DNA of 64,000 bases, from NCBI GenBank assembly GCA_018873245.2, contig JAEMBT020000002.1, positions 12,894,001 to 12,958,000 of the forward strand, written 5' to 3'. Made by a program: the position numbers and the translations under genes. Within the stretch, counting starts at the first letter, position 1; each line of letters begins with the position of its first letter. Under the pieces are notes generated by a model that saw only the letters and a list, made by a program, of their open reading frames with translations, ran no database searches and was not told the origin of the DNA. Positions 48,600 to 62,000 of this stretch are shown here, piece by piece. The DNA is from Archegozetes longisetosus (Eukaryota; Arthropoda; Arachnida; Sarcoptiformes; Trhypochthoniidae).

Positions 48600-49644
48600 C
48601 TAAACAAAAACCCTCTAAATAATGATCACCAAAATCTGTCTGGCATTGAGCACTAGCTTGAGCTCAGTTTTTCATGAATAAATTTGAGTCATTTTCAGAA
48701 ATATTTTTACCTGCAATAAAGTAGAGTCAATAGGCTTCATAATTAAAATGTCATATCTACAAAAGTTGTCAAAACACTGTCTATGATTTAGCTATTGAAA
48801 TATTTGCTTATTTAACACACTCCCTCAATTATATATAATCATTTAACTGATGTGTAATATAAATTACTTTTGCTTTTAGTTTCAATAGTGCGCTTATACG
48901 TAGTATACGTTTTCATATCATTTTTTAAAGTCAACATAGGCTCTGTGATTCATATAATCTTAACGACATTGAAAAATTGTTTAATTCAGATACTCAAACT
49001 GAATGTCGATTAATTTTTTATGTGTTTTCATTTTTTTTCTTGTTTTCAATCAATAGTCGAACTCTACTGAATACCTCTTCAAGATATTCGCAATATTTAT
49101 TTCGAAAAGTTGTAAGGTTTCAAAGACAATAACAGCAAACGGTAAAGAGTGAGACCTTAATTTAGTCAAAAACCAATTTTAAATATCTGAGCTTTGGCTT
49201 GAGCTCAGGTTTTGTTCATCATTATCAAGTCTTACTCGTTAAAGGCTCTGAGGCTTGGCTTTAGACTAGACCGGAATTTCTTATAAGTTGTTCGGCAGGT
49301 TTTCAGCTCTCCCTCTCTTCCCCTATTCCTCTCTTTTACCTGTCAAAGAACTCGGAGCGAGTGGCTGTAGAGGCAGTTGTAAAATACAAGTTAGAGCTCA
49401 AGTATTTTCGCTAAAGCAATGCATCGTGTCTTCAGATAGTAATGCCAACCGGTGGCCATCGAATATTTCATGGAATTTAAGGCAACACAGTGCTATGTAG
49501 TTATACTCTATTGATGTTGATTTGGTTTTTCGGACTTTTCAAATGTGAACTATTTATACAAAATGTGTTGAGAAGAAAAAGTGAACGAAAACATAATCAT
49601 CAATGAATTAAATTATTTATTCTTCAGTTATTGTGCTCATCCAC

Positions 49645-49680
49645 TCAGTCTCTATTATTGTGAATTAAGTGTTTTTCAGT
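49645..49680 (+). promoter_or_regulatory. Candidate initiator sites for uif
   Basis: Two copies of the arthropod initiator core TCAGT lie at 49645-49649 (CACTCAGTCTC) and 49676-49680 (TTTCAGTGTTT), about 270-300 nt before the uif start codon. A pyrimidine-rich tract with CTCTCC repeats (49299-49337), GAGA-like on the other strand, lies upstream in a locally GC-richer stretch (49230-49500). The 5' UTR would run from here to 49947. Motif evidence only. Confidence 0.3.
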
Positions 49681-49947
49681 GTTTACGTTATGTGTATTGA
49701 GTGAAACCCATCTGCAGTCGTCATCATTTACAAGTATAAGCCATAGCATATAACCTCCAAATACCTTACGTATACTTAACCGAAGCGCACACCTGATAGA
49801 CAGATAGAGAAAAAGGAGCTTCAACTCGATTTGCTTGAAAATTTGTTACTTCCAGCGATTGAGTCGCGCATTCCATCTTTACCCCCTCTATGAAAACATA
49901 ACCGTTTTTAAACTATTACGTAACGATTTTTGATTTTATAATCAAGA

Positions 49948-50061
49948 ATGACGGATATAAGTGCAATATCGTCATCAATGTGTAGAACTGTTCGGAATCC
50001 AGCTAGAATTTTGCAATTTCTAGGATTATTACTAATAATTAATTCAGTTATTATAGTGAGG
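49948..50061 (+). CDS. uif: uif exon 1: signal peptide
   Basis: Encodes 38 residues: a hydrophilic N-region of about 20 residues (MTDISAISSSMCRTVRNPAR) followed by the hydrophobic core ILQFLGLLLIINSVIIV, a signal sequence with a long n-region. An in-frame TAA lies three codons before the ATG, so the start cannot be further upstream. A second Met at residue 11 is an alternative. Donor AGG|GTGAGT, phase 0. Confidence 0.8.
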
Positions 50062-53000
50062 GTGAGTAACTTCTTAAATAACTGCAAATTTAAAAGTCAT
50101 TTTTCCCATAAAAATGTGTTCATTGTGTTCTCACTCGAGTGATTCAAATAAAAAATGCCCACAAACAATAAGAGCAAAGCGTAAACATAAATTTAAAGAA
50201 AGTATTAAAAAATTTCAAATATTATAATATTTTAATGCATACAAGTTAGATAATTATGAAATACATATACAAGTGATAATATTCCAATTAGAAAATATGA
50301 CACCTCAACATAAATTATGTTTATTATTAAAGGGCTGATTGTAACATGTGTTTAAGTGCATTCCTATCAGGCTTAAAAGTTAGTTTTTAATCTACAGCGG
50401 ATTTTAATGACCTGCTTCATGAAATATAGGCAGAACTTGAAAAATTAGCTCATTTTTTGCAAAACCACATAGATTTTCTTGATATTCAAAAGTCAATTAT
50501 ATTTTTTTTCTGCCAATTCTCTATTTAAAAAGTTTTCATAACTATTTGTGCACTTAATACTTGAAATTTGATCTAACCTCAAAATCAAATCTGATCAAAA
50601 TAGATCTTATGAAATGTGAAAGTCAATTGTTATTCAACAAAGCATTTGAAGTAGAATTTTCGAACGCGCACGAAATTTCACTTTGGAAACTAAAATAACG
50701 TTTCAATTTAGAAAATGATGTAACAACAAATTATATAAATTAGTTTTGACGCCTCAACGATCACTTAAATGCTCTCAGCTTAAGTCAGTGAATGTATTCT
50801 TATTTTGTGATTGTTTGTCAGAAACCCATTATGATGATTTGCCAACATTTAAGTCCGCCTTTCAATTAATATTATAATTGTTTGACTAGTTTATGGTCTA
50901 TTTTATAATTTAATAACAGATAGTATATTACTGAGTCAGTGTTGCACATTCACTAATTAGTATTTCATAAGAAACATTTTAATGCTATAATATTTTAATA
51001 TTTGAAAAAGTTTTGTGTCATTAAATAGCTATAACTTCTGTGACTGTCTGTTTCATAGGCCCGCTAAATGCCTCCAATTGTGCAATAAGCTTTTTTCGTG
51101 ACTTTTATTTCTTTAAATGAATTGAAAACAATTATATTTTTCATTTTCTATTCTTATGATTGAGAGCAAATTTAATTGACGTGTTAATCGTTAGAGCTTT
51201 TATTAAACTTTAGAATTGCAGCAGAAATTTCCTAAATCAAAATTGCATTCAATTCATTTTGTTTGTAATTTTGATTCAATACGATTGCATCATTTCTTTT
51301 TTTCAATTATTTAAATTAAGAAGTAGGAACTCATTCACTTATAGCTATAATCAGAAATATAAAGATAAAAACCAACACATATGTCTGATCTTTGTTTTAA
51401 ACACTTTAAAATAGATGTAAATGTTGAAGAAAACAAATATAATGTTTGACTCATTAGTTTAATTCTTAATTTCAGACTCAATCACCGGATAATTTGCTTC
51501 ACTGCCCTGAAGGTAAAACATTTCTTAATTAAATTTCTAAATGTTTTTAAAGAAGAAAAATTCCAGTTTGCGAGCTTTGAATACTCTTTTAATTGAAAGG
51601 AAGCTGTTCATAAAATTTTCTCATAGTTAGCTTCGTAAAGTCATTAGTAATAAAGTATTTAAAGCTATGTAAACAATTCATGTATCTATATGTTTTAATC
51701 TCTTATACTACTCTTCGTTAGATTGGAGGCGAGAAGGCATTTACTGTTACCGATTTTTTAATATTAAACATTCGTGGAGGAGAGCCGCAGAAATATGTAG
51801 AAGGTATGCATTCACTATTAATATATTAACAAATCGTAACTTTTCAAATTCGGCGTTGAATTCGCGAATTGGAAACGCAAAAAAGTTTTCACGTTTCCTA
51901 AAGTTTCAACTTTTGAAAGAACTGACGTGGGGCATAATTGCAAACCGCTTTGCTTCAGTCAACCGACATATAAGCGCATGTCATGTCCGTTCGCTTGATT
52001 CAGTCAACTCAAAGTTCGCAACTTTTTCGCTCAAGGGTTCTTAAGTAATAGTCAGTACAAGGTTTAAAATACTTAATTCATGGAATTACGCTAATTTCTC
52101 ATTATTGTACAGAGTTTATGAAAGCGATTCATTTGTTTGATAAATAATAATTTCGAGTTTTAAGTTCATTCAAAAGATCTTAAACTAATAGAAAAGAGAG
52201 ATAAATCACGCGAAATAAACAGTAGTAACCCTACAGAGACATGAACTCGAAGTCTCGAAAGTTTATTCGCTTACGCTCGTTTGTTCCAACTTCTAGTCCA
52301 CTCGCAAATTATTTAGCAAGAAAGCAATCGCTTTGCTTATAACTCAATACCTTATTAAGGATTCATTAGCCATATATATACAGACTATATCATCGCATAT
52401 CTAATTTGATGAGAAAATATTTAATGAAATACGAAAGTAATCTCATATTCATCTCATTTCTAAGAGATCAAATTGACCGCTTTTCTCAATTCTCTTGTAT
52501 TAATCAAATTATTACTATAACTGAGAACCGGTTTCCAAAGGGCATTAACACAGATTCATCGTGTATTGCATACATTTTATGCGGAAGAATATTGAAATTT
52601 ATTGTCCTAAAAATTAGGTGTTTCGATGTCATCAAATTGTTCTTTTGCACAATACTTTTATACAGTGACATCACTTTAATCGAGTCTTCCTTTAGTTTGA
52701 AATAAGTTGACGCACAAGTTTAAACAAGATAATGCGATTCAACCAAACTTGGCTCAAAACTTTTTCTAATTTTCGGAGAAAGCTCACGAAAGCTAACTTT
52801 TTTCTGAGCAATCAATCATCCTGTAAAACATTGCCAGAAAATAACAATCATTAAGTGATAGCCAACTATAAAGAGAAATTTTTTGAATCTTCGAACCGAG
52901 TCGTTGAAAATAAAAAATCTCATTTCTTAAAAACCGGACTTATTTTAGATTGGAACCAATTAACTTAAATACTTTTATTCATTCTAACGATTCGAGTGAA

Positions 53001-56000
53001 AAATTAAAAAACAGCGCATAAAAGGTACACATGAGTTTTAATTTTGTTAGACTTGCGTCAAATATTAGCTATTATTGCCTAAACAAAGATCGTCAACATT
53101 TTTTAAAAATTAGTCAACTCGTTTGTGTTGAGATGTCATGTCAAACTGTAAATTTACCGAATTGAACGCTTTGAAAATTGCTGACTTTTCATGAAGGTTT
53201 GTTTCGAAATACCACCTAATAAAGGATGAGCTTCCATTCAATGTAAACACTATTTTTATTGTTATCAAAGCTTATCTCTAGTTCGTGTTAATGAAAGTTC
53301 ATATTTACTCTTTCCAGTTAGGAGTTTTTCAAAGAAGTTTCTTTCTATTTAGTTTGCGTAAAAAAGGTTTCGTTTCGAAGATAGAATTTCTCTGTATGAT
53401 TAACAAAGCATTACTGAGATTTACAATTGATTGCATGCTATTCTAATGTTTACAATGCAATTCTTCACTGTTTCCGGTATGTTTGCATCTGCTGTGCAAA
53501 AGCTGACTTCGATTCAAGACGTAAATAGCATATTCACTTCAATAGAGAATGATTGGCAAAATCTTGTTTCTATAATTTCATTTTAAATAGTTTTTAATAT
53601 TCACTACAAGTGAATAACCATTAGTTGCTTCAAGGAATTAGCACTGGTTTAGCAAAACTTGAATCTGATTTTCAATAGCAATAACTTTGAATTCAATGTC
53701 AAAGTTTTCTCTGAGGATTACATATAGTAAGTTAAACTGAATGCAGTGCTTAAGCAGGAATTAGAAATCTTTAAATACTTTAAATTGATTTGTATGATAT
53801 GAGCTGCATTACTGAGCTCGTTATCGATCAATAATAAGTTACCGTATTTGCAATTATAAGTACATTTCGGGCGTATAAACAAAAGAGTTAAAAATTCCTG
53901 TACTAAATATATTCTTTGAGTTATAACTAAATATTATTAAATAGTTAATGAAATCCTTAAAATTTGCCAGAATAGTAAAACATGCTTGAGGCAGAAAAAG
54001 ACTAGTTTTAAATAGAATTTTATATGATATCTATTGCAAACATCACACATCCTCTCGTCTCTATACTAACAAATAGTAAACTTGGAGTCAGGTCACTTGA
54101 ATATTTGTGATGCATGCTATTTAAAAACTAGTTGCCACTCGATTAGGTCATAGCAGTGCCGGCAATCAAACATTTAATTTATGCATTAATACAAAAGTAA
54201 CTCAAAATACTTAGGTAATACTTATTATTTGTAAAATTTAGTTAAGGGTGTGATGAATGTGTAATTGATCTCAATTTAAATCTCTTTCAACATGATGCAT
54301 AAGACACCCACAGTTGATACCACTTCTGCCGCTCATGGAACAACTTCTCGATATTCAATGGAAACAATTTCCTCAATAATAGAACTACGAAAAAGTCCCA
54401 CTTCTTATTGGAAAAACTTGGGTATTTTTGAGATTAGAATACCTAGAATTAGACACATATCTCGCACTCATTCAAAGCCATTTGCATGTTTGCCTCGTTT
54501 GCAAAATTCAGCTCAAACTCTACGCCTTATTTGAAAAGCCTGAATCAACATTAGATGTGTTAACTATGATATGAACTTTTTATTCAGATTTCATAAGACA
54601 TCACTGAAAAGTAGCTCACTTGTTAACAAAGAAAAATAAATAATTTCTACCTTATAACACATCTAACATACTTACCATAGGATGAAAAGCACATACATTA
54701 CACCTTTAATTCCAGTTGATTGTGTTATACAAAATTTGACAGCTTCCTCATAAAATCATTATTATTATTATCCATTTTCTCAGAGCTTAAATAATTGTTT
54801 TATAAGTTGTAGTTGTATACCAACAATTTGATTGTCTACATTTGTGCTGAAAAGTGGTGCTACAGCTCCGAGATTTTCGATCACCTAATTTTAGTCAGTG
54901 ATTTCAGTACTGCTTAACCTTAACTTTATTTTAGATTCGAATATAGTATAAGTTTGGTTGAATGTCACGGGAAGATCACTCCTAGACATGTCTTGTAATA
55001 CTTTTTCTCAATTTCTCACGCGAACTGTTCTATAAAATATTCATAAAAACAGTTTACTATCAGTTAGGACTAAAGGCATTAGTAATAAATACGGTATATA
55101 AAACTCTTATTTAGGTAATGCTAATTATCTCATTTCAAACGAGATTCTGACACAGATTCAACTTGAATCAAAACCCAAAAGTATGAGTAATTCAATACAT
55201 CATACGCTTAAATATTTAATATTACAAATAAAAACATTAACGCATCAATCACAGTGCTGTGTTAAAATGTGAGCTGGCTCTGATAGCAACGAAGACGGAA
55301 TTACCGGTACTCAAATTCAATATCGTTATTCCGGGATTGAATTTTTCACTTGAAACTGATAAATTTATTAAGCTTACGGTTATCTTAACTTAACATTTTT
55401 ATGAATATTTCTATCAAATAAACCGCTAATAGGTTAGAAGCAATTACATTTTTCTGTTATAACAATTGTCAATTTCAATTAGTTTTTAACAATAATTAAA
55501 GCTTTATCAAGAAATTAGTTTCTGAATTTATGTCTAGACATTAATTTCGTAAAATGCAATCAAAAAATTAATATATTAAAATAAATTTTTAATATATGTT
55601 TGATGCGTGAAATTGATCCCAATGACATGAAACAGAAGAAATTGAGTAATGTTTACATGATTGCTAAAAATGAGCATGATATTGCTGAGGACAAGTTGTT
55701 CTTCAAATAAGACTCGGATCATCATAACTGCTAGTATAATAAATTGAAATGCTTTTTGAGTGGATTTACAACTTTTGCATGATTTTAATGGAAAAGACAT
55801 TAGTGGATGACTAATATTTTGGTTATTCAACAAAAATAGCTTTGAGCTGCTCTTAATATCAGGAAATAAACCTGCGTTAAAATTGATATATTGAGTGTGC
55901 ACATCAAACAATCATGAAATTTCATAAAACTTAATACCAGAAACAGTTTCTCATACAAGGAGCAGATGAGAGCCCTTTAATTTTAGACTAAGAGTTAACC

Positions 56001-59000
56001 GAACCTTATGATCAAATGGCAAGTAATGATTTAACGAACCAAAACTAAGCTATTAAGTTTAACAAAATTAGAAATATTAGCTGTTTTGTCTGCTATAAAA
56101 TAAGATTAATACAAAGTTAGAATAAACATAAAAAGTAGTTGTGTTTGAGTAATAGTTAACGTTGTCATATTCTATTTTATTTTATTTTATTTACTTCTAT
56201 TGTATGCTGTAATAAAAATTTGTGGTTAAAATTTTAGAGCTCACTCATGATTGCGATTATCTGCTATATTTGCACTCAAGTTTAACTAAGAATAGAGCAG
56301 CTTAAATTGAAATGTTATTGAGCGCAACTATCATTTAGAATATGTTTCACTGAATTGAGTCCAAATGATTTCCAGACACTTTAAGATTAACTTAAAAATT
56401 ACTGAACACTTGCGATAATCAAAAAAATATTTAGAGCTTAAACTTCGGTCTTTAAAAAAGTTGTAACTCAATTACTTGGATTACAGAAATTTCAGAGTAT
56501 ATTAAAAATTAAGCAAAAAATACTAATTCATGCGATTTATCGATGAAATAACTGACTGAAACGTATGGATCTAATTAAATACTTTGGTTGAAGTGCCAGA
56601 AGTGCCACATTCCTTCTTGTTTCAGGCAGAAAAGTTCAACATATTTCAATCAAATAGTAGTTTTCGTTCTTTTCAATTCAATTTTTTATTCAGAATTTTC
56701 ACCAAATTTGATTTCTCTTTGTATTTTTTAAAACTTTTATTTAGTTTGAGAATAATTCAATTTTATTAACATAAATGTATAAGTATTTAGCGCGTATATC
56801 AATAGAATTTAAAATGAAACATAAACGCACAGAATCAGACCTTACGAGCTGTAAGATTGCACTACATTTCAGATGATTTCAAATGAAAGGCATTCAATTG
56901 TTTGTTTAAGACAATCGCAAGATTGTTTCTATTTCCAGTGTTAGACTTTAATAGAGTTGACTATTTATTTCAATCGTATTCTTTCGTCAATTGATATAAT
57001 AAATTGAATAAATTGAATGTTTCATATGAGTTAACAGTTTGTAATGATTGTAATGACAGATACGGCAGTGAATTAGCGCTTATTTCCGATCACACGCAAA
57101 ATAATTTTACGACTTATATCGCGGACGAATCGCTCAAAGACTCAACTAGTCGTTCGTTTTGGATTGGATTCCAATCTATCGATAACTTATCGACGAATAC
57201 ACTCGAGTCAGCGAGTGGTCGATTCATCAGCAAATATGTCGGCTTTTGGTCATTCGATGAGCCGAACGTTAGAAACGGACAGTGCGTTCGGGCAACACTT
57301 TCTGAATGGCAACTCAATAATAATGAGAAACAACAGAGCTGGCAGTTGGCACCCTGTGAAGACCTCTTGCCTTTCATTTGCCAAAAACAAACGTGTCCTT
57401 CAGGTGACTCTCGAGACACTTTTATTATTATTGTGTCTCAAACGCATTCAATATCTATAAATAAATGATTCATTTATTAATTTAACTGATAGGTTCACAC
57501 CATTGTTCTAATGGTAAGTGCATCAACACTGCGTGGAAGTGTGACGGACAGGACGATTGTGGCGACAAATCAGATGAAATGGACTGCCCACGAAAATGCC
57601 ATTTTTATTTGCAAAGTTCTGGTGATAAAGTCGTTTCACCCAATTATCCAAATCGTTACGATTCGAACAGCGACTGCAAATGGACTCTTGAAGGACCGAT
57701 CGGCTCAGGAATGGTTTTGCAATTCTCTGAATTCGACACTGAGTCCAACTTCGATACTGTTCAGATTCTAGCTGGTGGTCGAACTGAGGAGTCGAGCGTG
57801 ACTTTGGCTACACTCTCAGGCCATCAAAACCTGACATCTCGTATGTTTACTACTGGTTCTAATCTAATGATTGTTAAGTTCCGATCTGACGCTTCTGTTG
57901 AAAAGCGCGGATTTCGTGCTTCGTGGAAGACAGAACCGATTAAGTGCGGCGGAGAGATCTTCGCTCAATCGAGCGCTCAAGTTATCACTTCTCCCCTCTA
58001 TCCTGAACCATATCCGGGAGGCTTAGAATGTGTTTATATAATAAGTGCACCACAAGGAAAAACAGTCACCCTAGAAGTGGTTGAATTCGATTTAGAGCCT
58101 GAAAAAGATTACATATACATTCGCGATGGACCTGGGTCTAAGTTTCCGATGTTAGCAAAACTGACTGGAAATCTTGCAGAAAATCCACGTTATATTGTGT
58201 CGACCGGAAACAAGTTGTATTTGTATTTTCATACAAGTTTTGGTGATTCAAGACGTGGTTTTGCCATAAGGTTCAGAACTGGTTGCGAAATAGAATATAA
58301 TTCAGATGCTGGCAATGTAACATCACCTGCTTTTGGAGTCTCTAACTATCCAACGAATCAGAACTGTGTTTATCGACTGTCACGACCAGGCGGCGGATCG
58401 CTTTCAATCGTATTTAACGAGTTCGATGTTGCGAATGATGACACACTACAGATATATGACGGAAGTGATCAGAGCACTGGCATTTCTCTTCATCCGAATC
58501 GAGGATTTGGCACTAAAACAAAACCTGTCGGCTTGACACTGACAGCTTCGTCAGGAAGAATGCTTTTACTATTCAAGAGTAACGCATTGAATGCGGGTCG
58601 TGGTTGGTCTGGAAGTTTCAGTGCTGACTGTCCACCATTGAAAATTGGTTTGAATGCGGTTTCGTCTTCACGTGGAACTATGTTTGGCGCAAAAGTGACC
58701 TTTACATGTCCTATTGGTCAAGAGTTCAGTAATGGCGCCACAAAACTAATGACCGAATGCATGCAGGGTGGCAAATGGTCACTGAGCACTATTCCTAACT
58801 GTCAAGAAAGATATTGTGGACCTGTTCCCCAAATAGATAACGGATTTGCAGTCGCATCAACTAATGTGACTTATAGAGGAGTAGCTACCTATCAATGTTA
58901 TGCCGGTTTCGCATTTCCATCAACTCTTCAGACAGAAACTATTCGATGCGGTGAAGACGGAAAATGGGAGAAACTGCCACTATGTCTCGCGTCTTCGTGT

Positions 59001-62000
59001 CCACCACTTCCGGAAACGCCAAATGCTATTCAGTCTATAATGACAGGAGGAATGAATCGCAGTTATGGCACTATCGTTAGATTCGAATGTGAACCCGGAT
59101 ATCACCGACGCGGTATTCCGGTGATTGCGTGCACTTCTGTTGGTCAGTGGTCTGGAATGCCTCCAACTTGTGAGAGAGCCCAATGCCACACTTTGCCAAA
59201 TATCGAGAATGGATTTATAGTTGAGGCACAACGCAAGTACTTCTTCAATGATGAGGCAAGAGTTCAGTGCAATCGTGGCTATAAATTGGACGGACATCAA
59301 GTCATTAAATGTGGAGTCAATCAGACATTTGAGAATTTGCCGAGCTGTCGTGATGTTGATGAATGTTCGTCTTCTTCAGCATGCGATCTAGCGTCAACTG
59401 TATGCAGTAATACTAACGGAGGCTTCTTTTGCAAATGTAAAGAGGGTTTTGAGCCGAACCTGAACTGTCGTCCAGTTAGCGATTTAGGATTGAGTACAAG
59501 CGCAATACCAGATACTTCAATCAAAGTGTCAGGAATAGAAAATGGATATAAAAAGTCTGAAATAAGGTTGGATTCGACGAGAGGCTGGTGCGGAAATGTT
59601 CCGCGGGTTGGAGAGAACTGGGTTCAAATAGATTTAAGAGCCCCAACTGTTATAAGAGGTTTTCGTATACAATCTGTGCAAAGACTCGATGGAACGCAAG
59701 CATATCCTATAACTGTACGATTGCAACATGCCAACGAATTGACAGATCTATTCCGAGATTATTCTGATCTATCGGGAAGGCCTGTTCAGTTCCGATTGGC
59801 GCCAAATGGTGGTTCTGGTCTCTCAATTGTCAATTTGCCGATTCCTCTCGAGTCGCGTTATGTCCGGTTACTGATTATGGAATTTGCAGTCGCACCCTGC
59901 ATGAGATTCGAACTAATGGGTTGTTCACGACAGGATTGTATTGATGTGAATGAGTGTCTCGACAAGAATGGCGGATGTGATCAGAGATGTGTCAATAGTC
60001 CCGGAGGTTTTAATTGTTTGTGTAATGTTGGGTATGAATTATATGTGGCTAACGGAACTGCAGGCTATCACGTGCCAATCACCGAAACTGGTATTAATGA
60101 TGGAGATCTGTTCAGAATCAATAAGACATGTGTGCCTAAACAATGTCCAGCATTGAAATCACCACAAAACGGAAAACTGTTATCAACCAAAACTCAATAC
60201 CATTTTGGAGATTTAGTCCATTTTCATTGCGATTTCGGTTACGTTATGGTCGGAAGTCAGACATTGCTTTGCACTTCAAACGGTTTATGGAATGGAACGA
60301 TTCCTGAATGCAATTATGCTCATTGTTCTTCTTTTTCTGATGACGTGGCGCAGGGTCTCAAAATACAACACGAATCAACTGAGAGTATGATTCCTTATTT
60401 GAATAACGTTACGATTGTTTGTAACGAAGAGGGAAGACCTTTGAGAGGAACTGCCAGCTCATCATTCCGTCAGTGCGTTTATGATCCAAGAGAAGGCAGA
60501 CCTGACTTCTGGCTTTCAGGTTTGAACCCTTCGTGTCCACGAGTCGACTGCGGTCCCCCTCCTGAGACCAATGGCGCTACATATGGCTTCTATGTTGACA
60601 CCAGATATCGCGCCAGCTTTTTCTTCGGGTGTGAAGAAACATTCACTTTGGCTGGAAAGACAGAGAGAAGCGATAATGTGATTCGGTGTGGTCCTAATGG
60701 CAACTGGGATTTCGGAGATTTGCGTTGTGAGGGACCGGTTTGTTCGGATCCAGGGTATCCGCCAGACGGTCAGCAGATAGCGACCAGCTATGAACAGGGG
60801 GCACAGGTCTCATTCACCTGTAATAGACCTGGCTTTGTTCCATATTCTAATGATCCGATCACTTGTGTCAAGAATGCCGACTGTAAAATCATTAAACCTA
60901 TTGGTCTGGCCTCAGGTCTTATACCAGATAACGCTATTAACGCCACTTCACAACGAAGTAATTATGAGGCAAACAAAGTCAGGTTGAATTCAGCGACAGG
61001 TTGGTGCGGACAACACGAACCTTTCACTTATGTAACTGTCGATCTAGGAAAAGTATATAGAATTAAAGCACTCCTGGTTAAAGGGGTTGTAACCAATGAT
61101 GTGGTCGGGCGTCCGACTGAATTGAGATTTTTCTACAAAGTGCGTGAATCGGAAAATTTTGTCGTATATTTTCCTAATTTCAATTTGACGAGTCGAGAAC
61201 CAGGAAATTATGGCGAATTGACAGTAATTCCTCTACCAGTGAGCGTTACCGCAAGATATATAATACTCGGTATTGTTTCCTATAATAAGAATCCATGTCT
61301 TAAATTTGAACTAATGGGCTGTGAAGACACTAAAGAAGAAATACTTCTCGGATATGATAATGGATATCCTGTTTGTGTAGATCAAGAACCGCCACACTTT
61401 ACTAATTGTCCGAGTGGACCAATTATTGTGACCAAAGGACCGAATGGTATAATTCCGGTCAATTTCACAATTCCTACACCTATTGATAACTCAGGATTTG
61501 TGGCAAGAGTTGAAGTGAAACCGCTTGGATTCAAACCACCAATGATAGTATTTGAAGACACGATTGTCCAGTATTTTGCGTATGATAATGACGGAAATGT
61601 TGCCGTTTGTGAAGTCAATATCACTGTTCCGGACGAGACTCCACCAGCATTGCATTGTCCACAATCATATGTGGTTGAATTAGTTGAGCAACAAGATAGC
61701 TATCAAGTGAACTTCAATGAAACACGACGTCTCATTAATGCAACCGATGAATCGGGAGATGTTAGAATCACTTTAATTCCAGACTCAGCTCTAATTCCTT
61801 TGAAAGGCTATAGGAATGTATCAGTTGTCGCAACCGATCGATTCGGTAACGAAGCCTTCTGTCATTTTCAAGTCTCAGTACAGCCAACGACATGTGTTTC
61901 GTGGTCTCTCGAAGAGCCTGCAAATGGTGTCGTTAACTGTTTGCCCAATGATTTAGGAAACGGTTTTCGATGTTTAGTCACATGTAATTCTGGCTTCAGA

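Larger units (their letters stand above)
34000..49947. other. Intergenic region between divergent Dok and uif
   Basis: About 16 kb without a supported gene. It holds candidate minus-strand micro-exons (35.07 and 48.57 kb), an unexplained exon-like segment at 34.15-34.36 kb, a GC-richer unclassified stretch at 36.13-36.40 kb, the TIR element at 41.06-42.00 kb, and the uif promoter region after 49.2 kb. A 16-nt tandem duplication (CATAGTACAATCAATT-like) sits near 35213-35240, and short tandem GATTGGGTTG/GGTTGTATGAAA repeats at 40259-40300. Confidence 0.55.

Noticed and set aside
52406-52705. 99-codon plus-strand frame in uif intron 3
   Set aside because: Composition is that of the intron and it has no recognisable motif; within chance expectation for this base composition.
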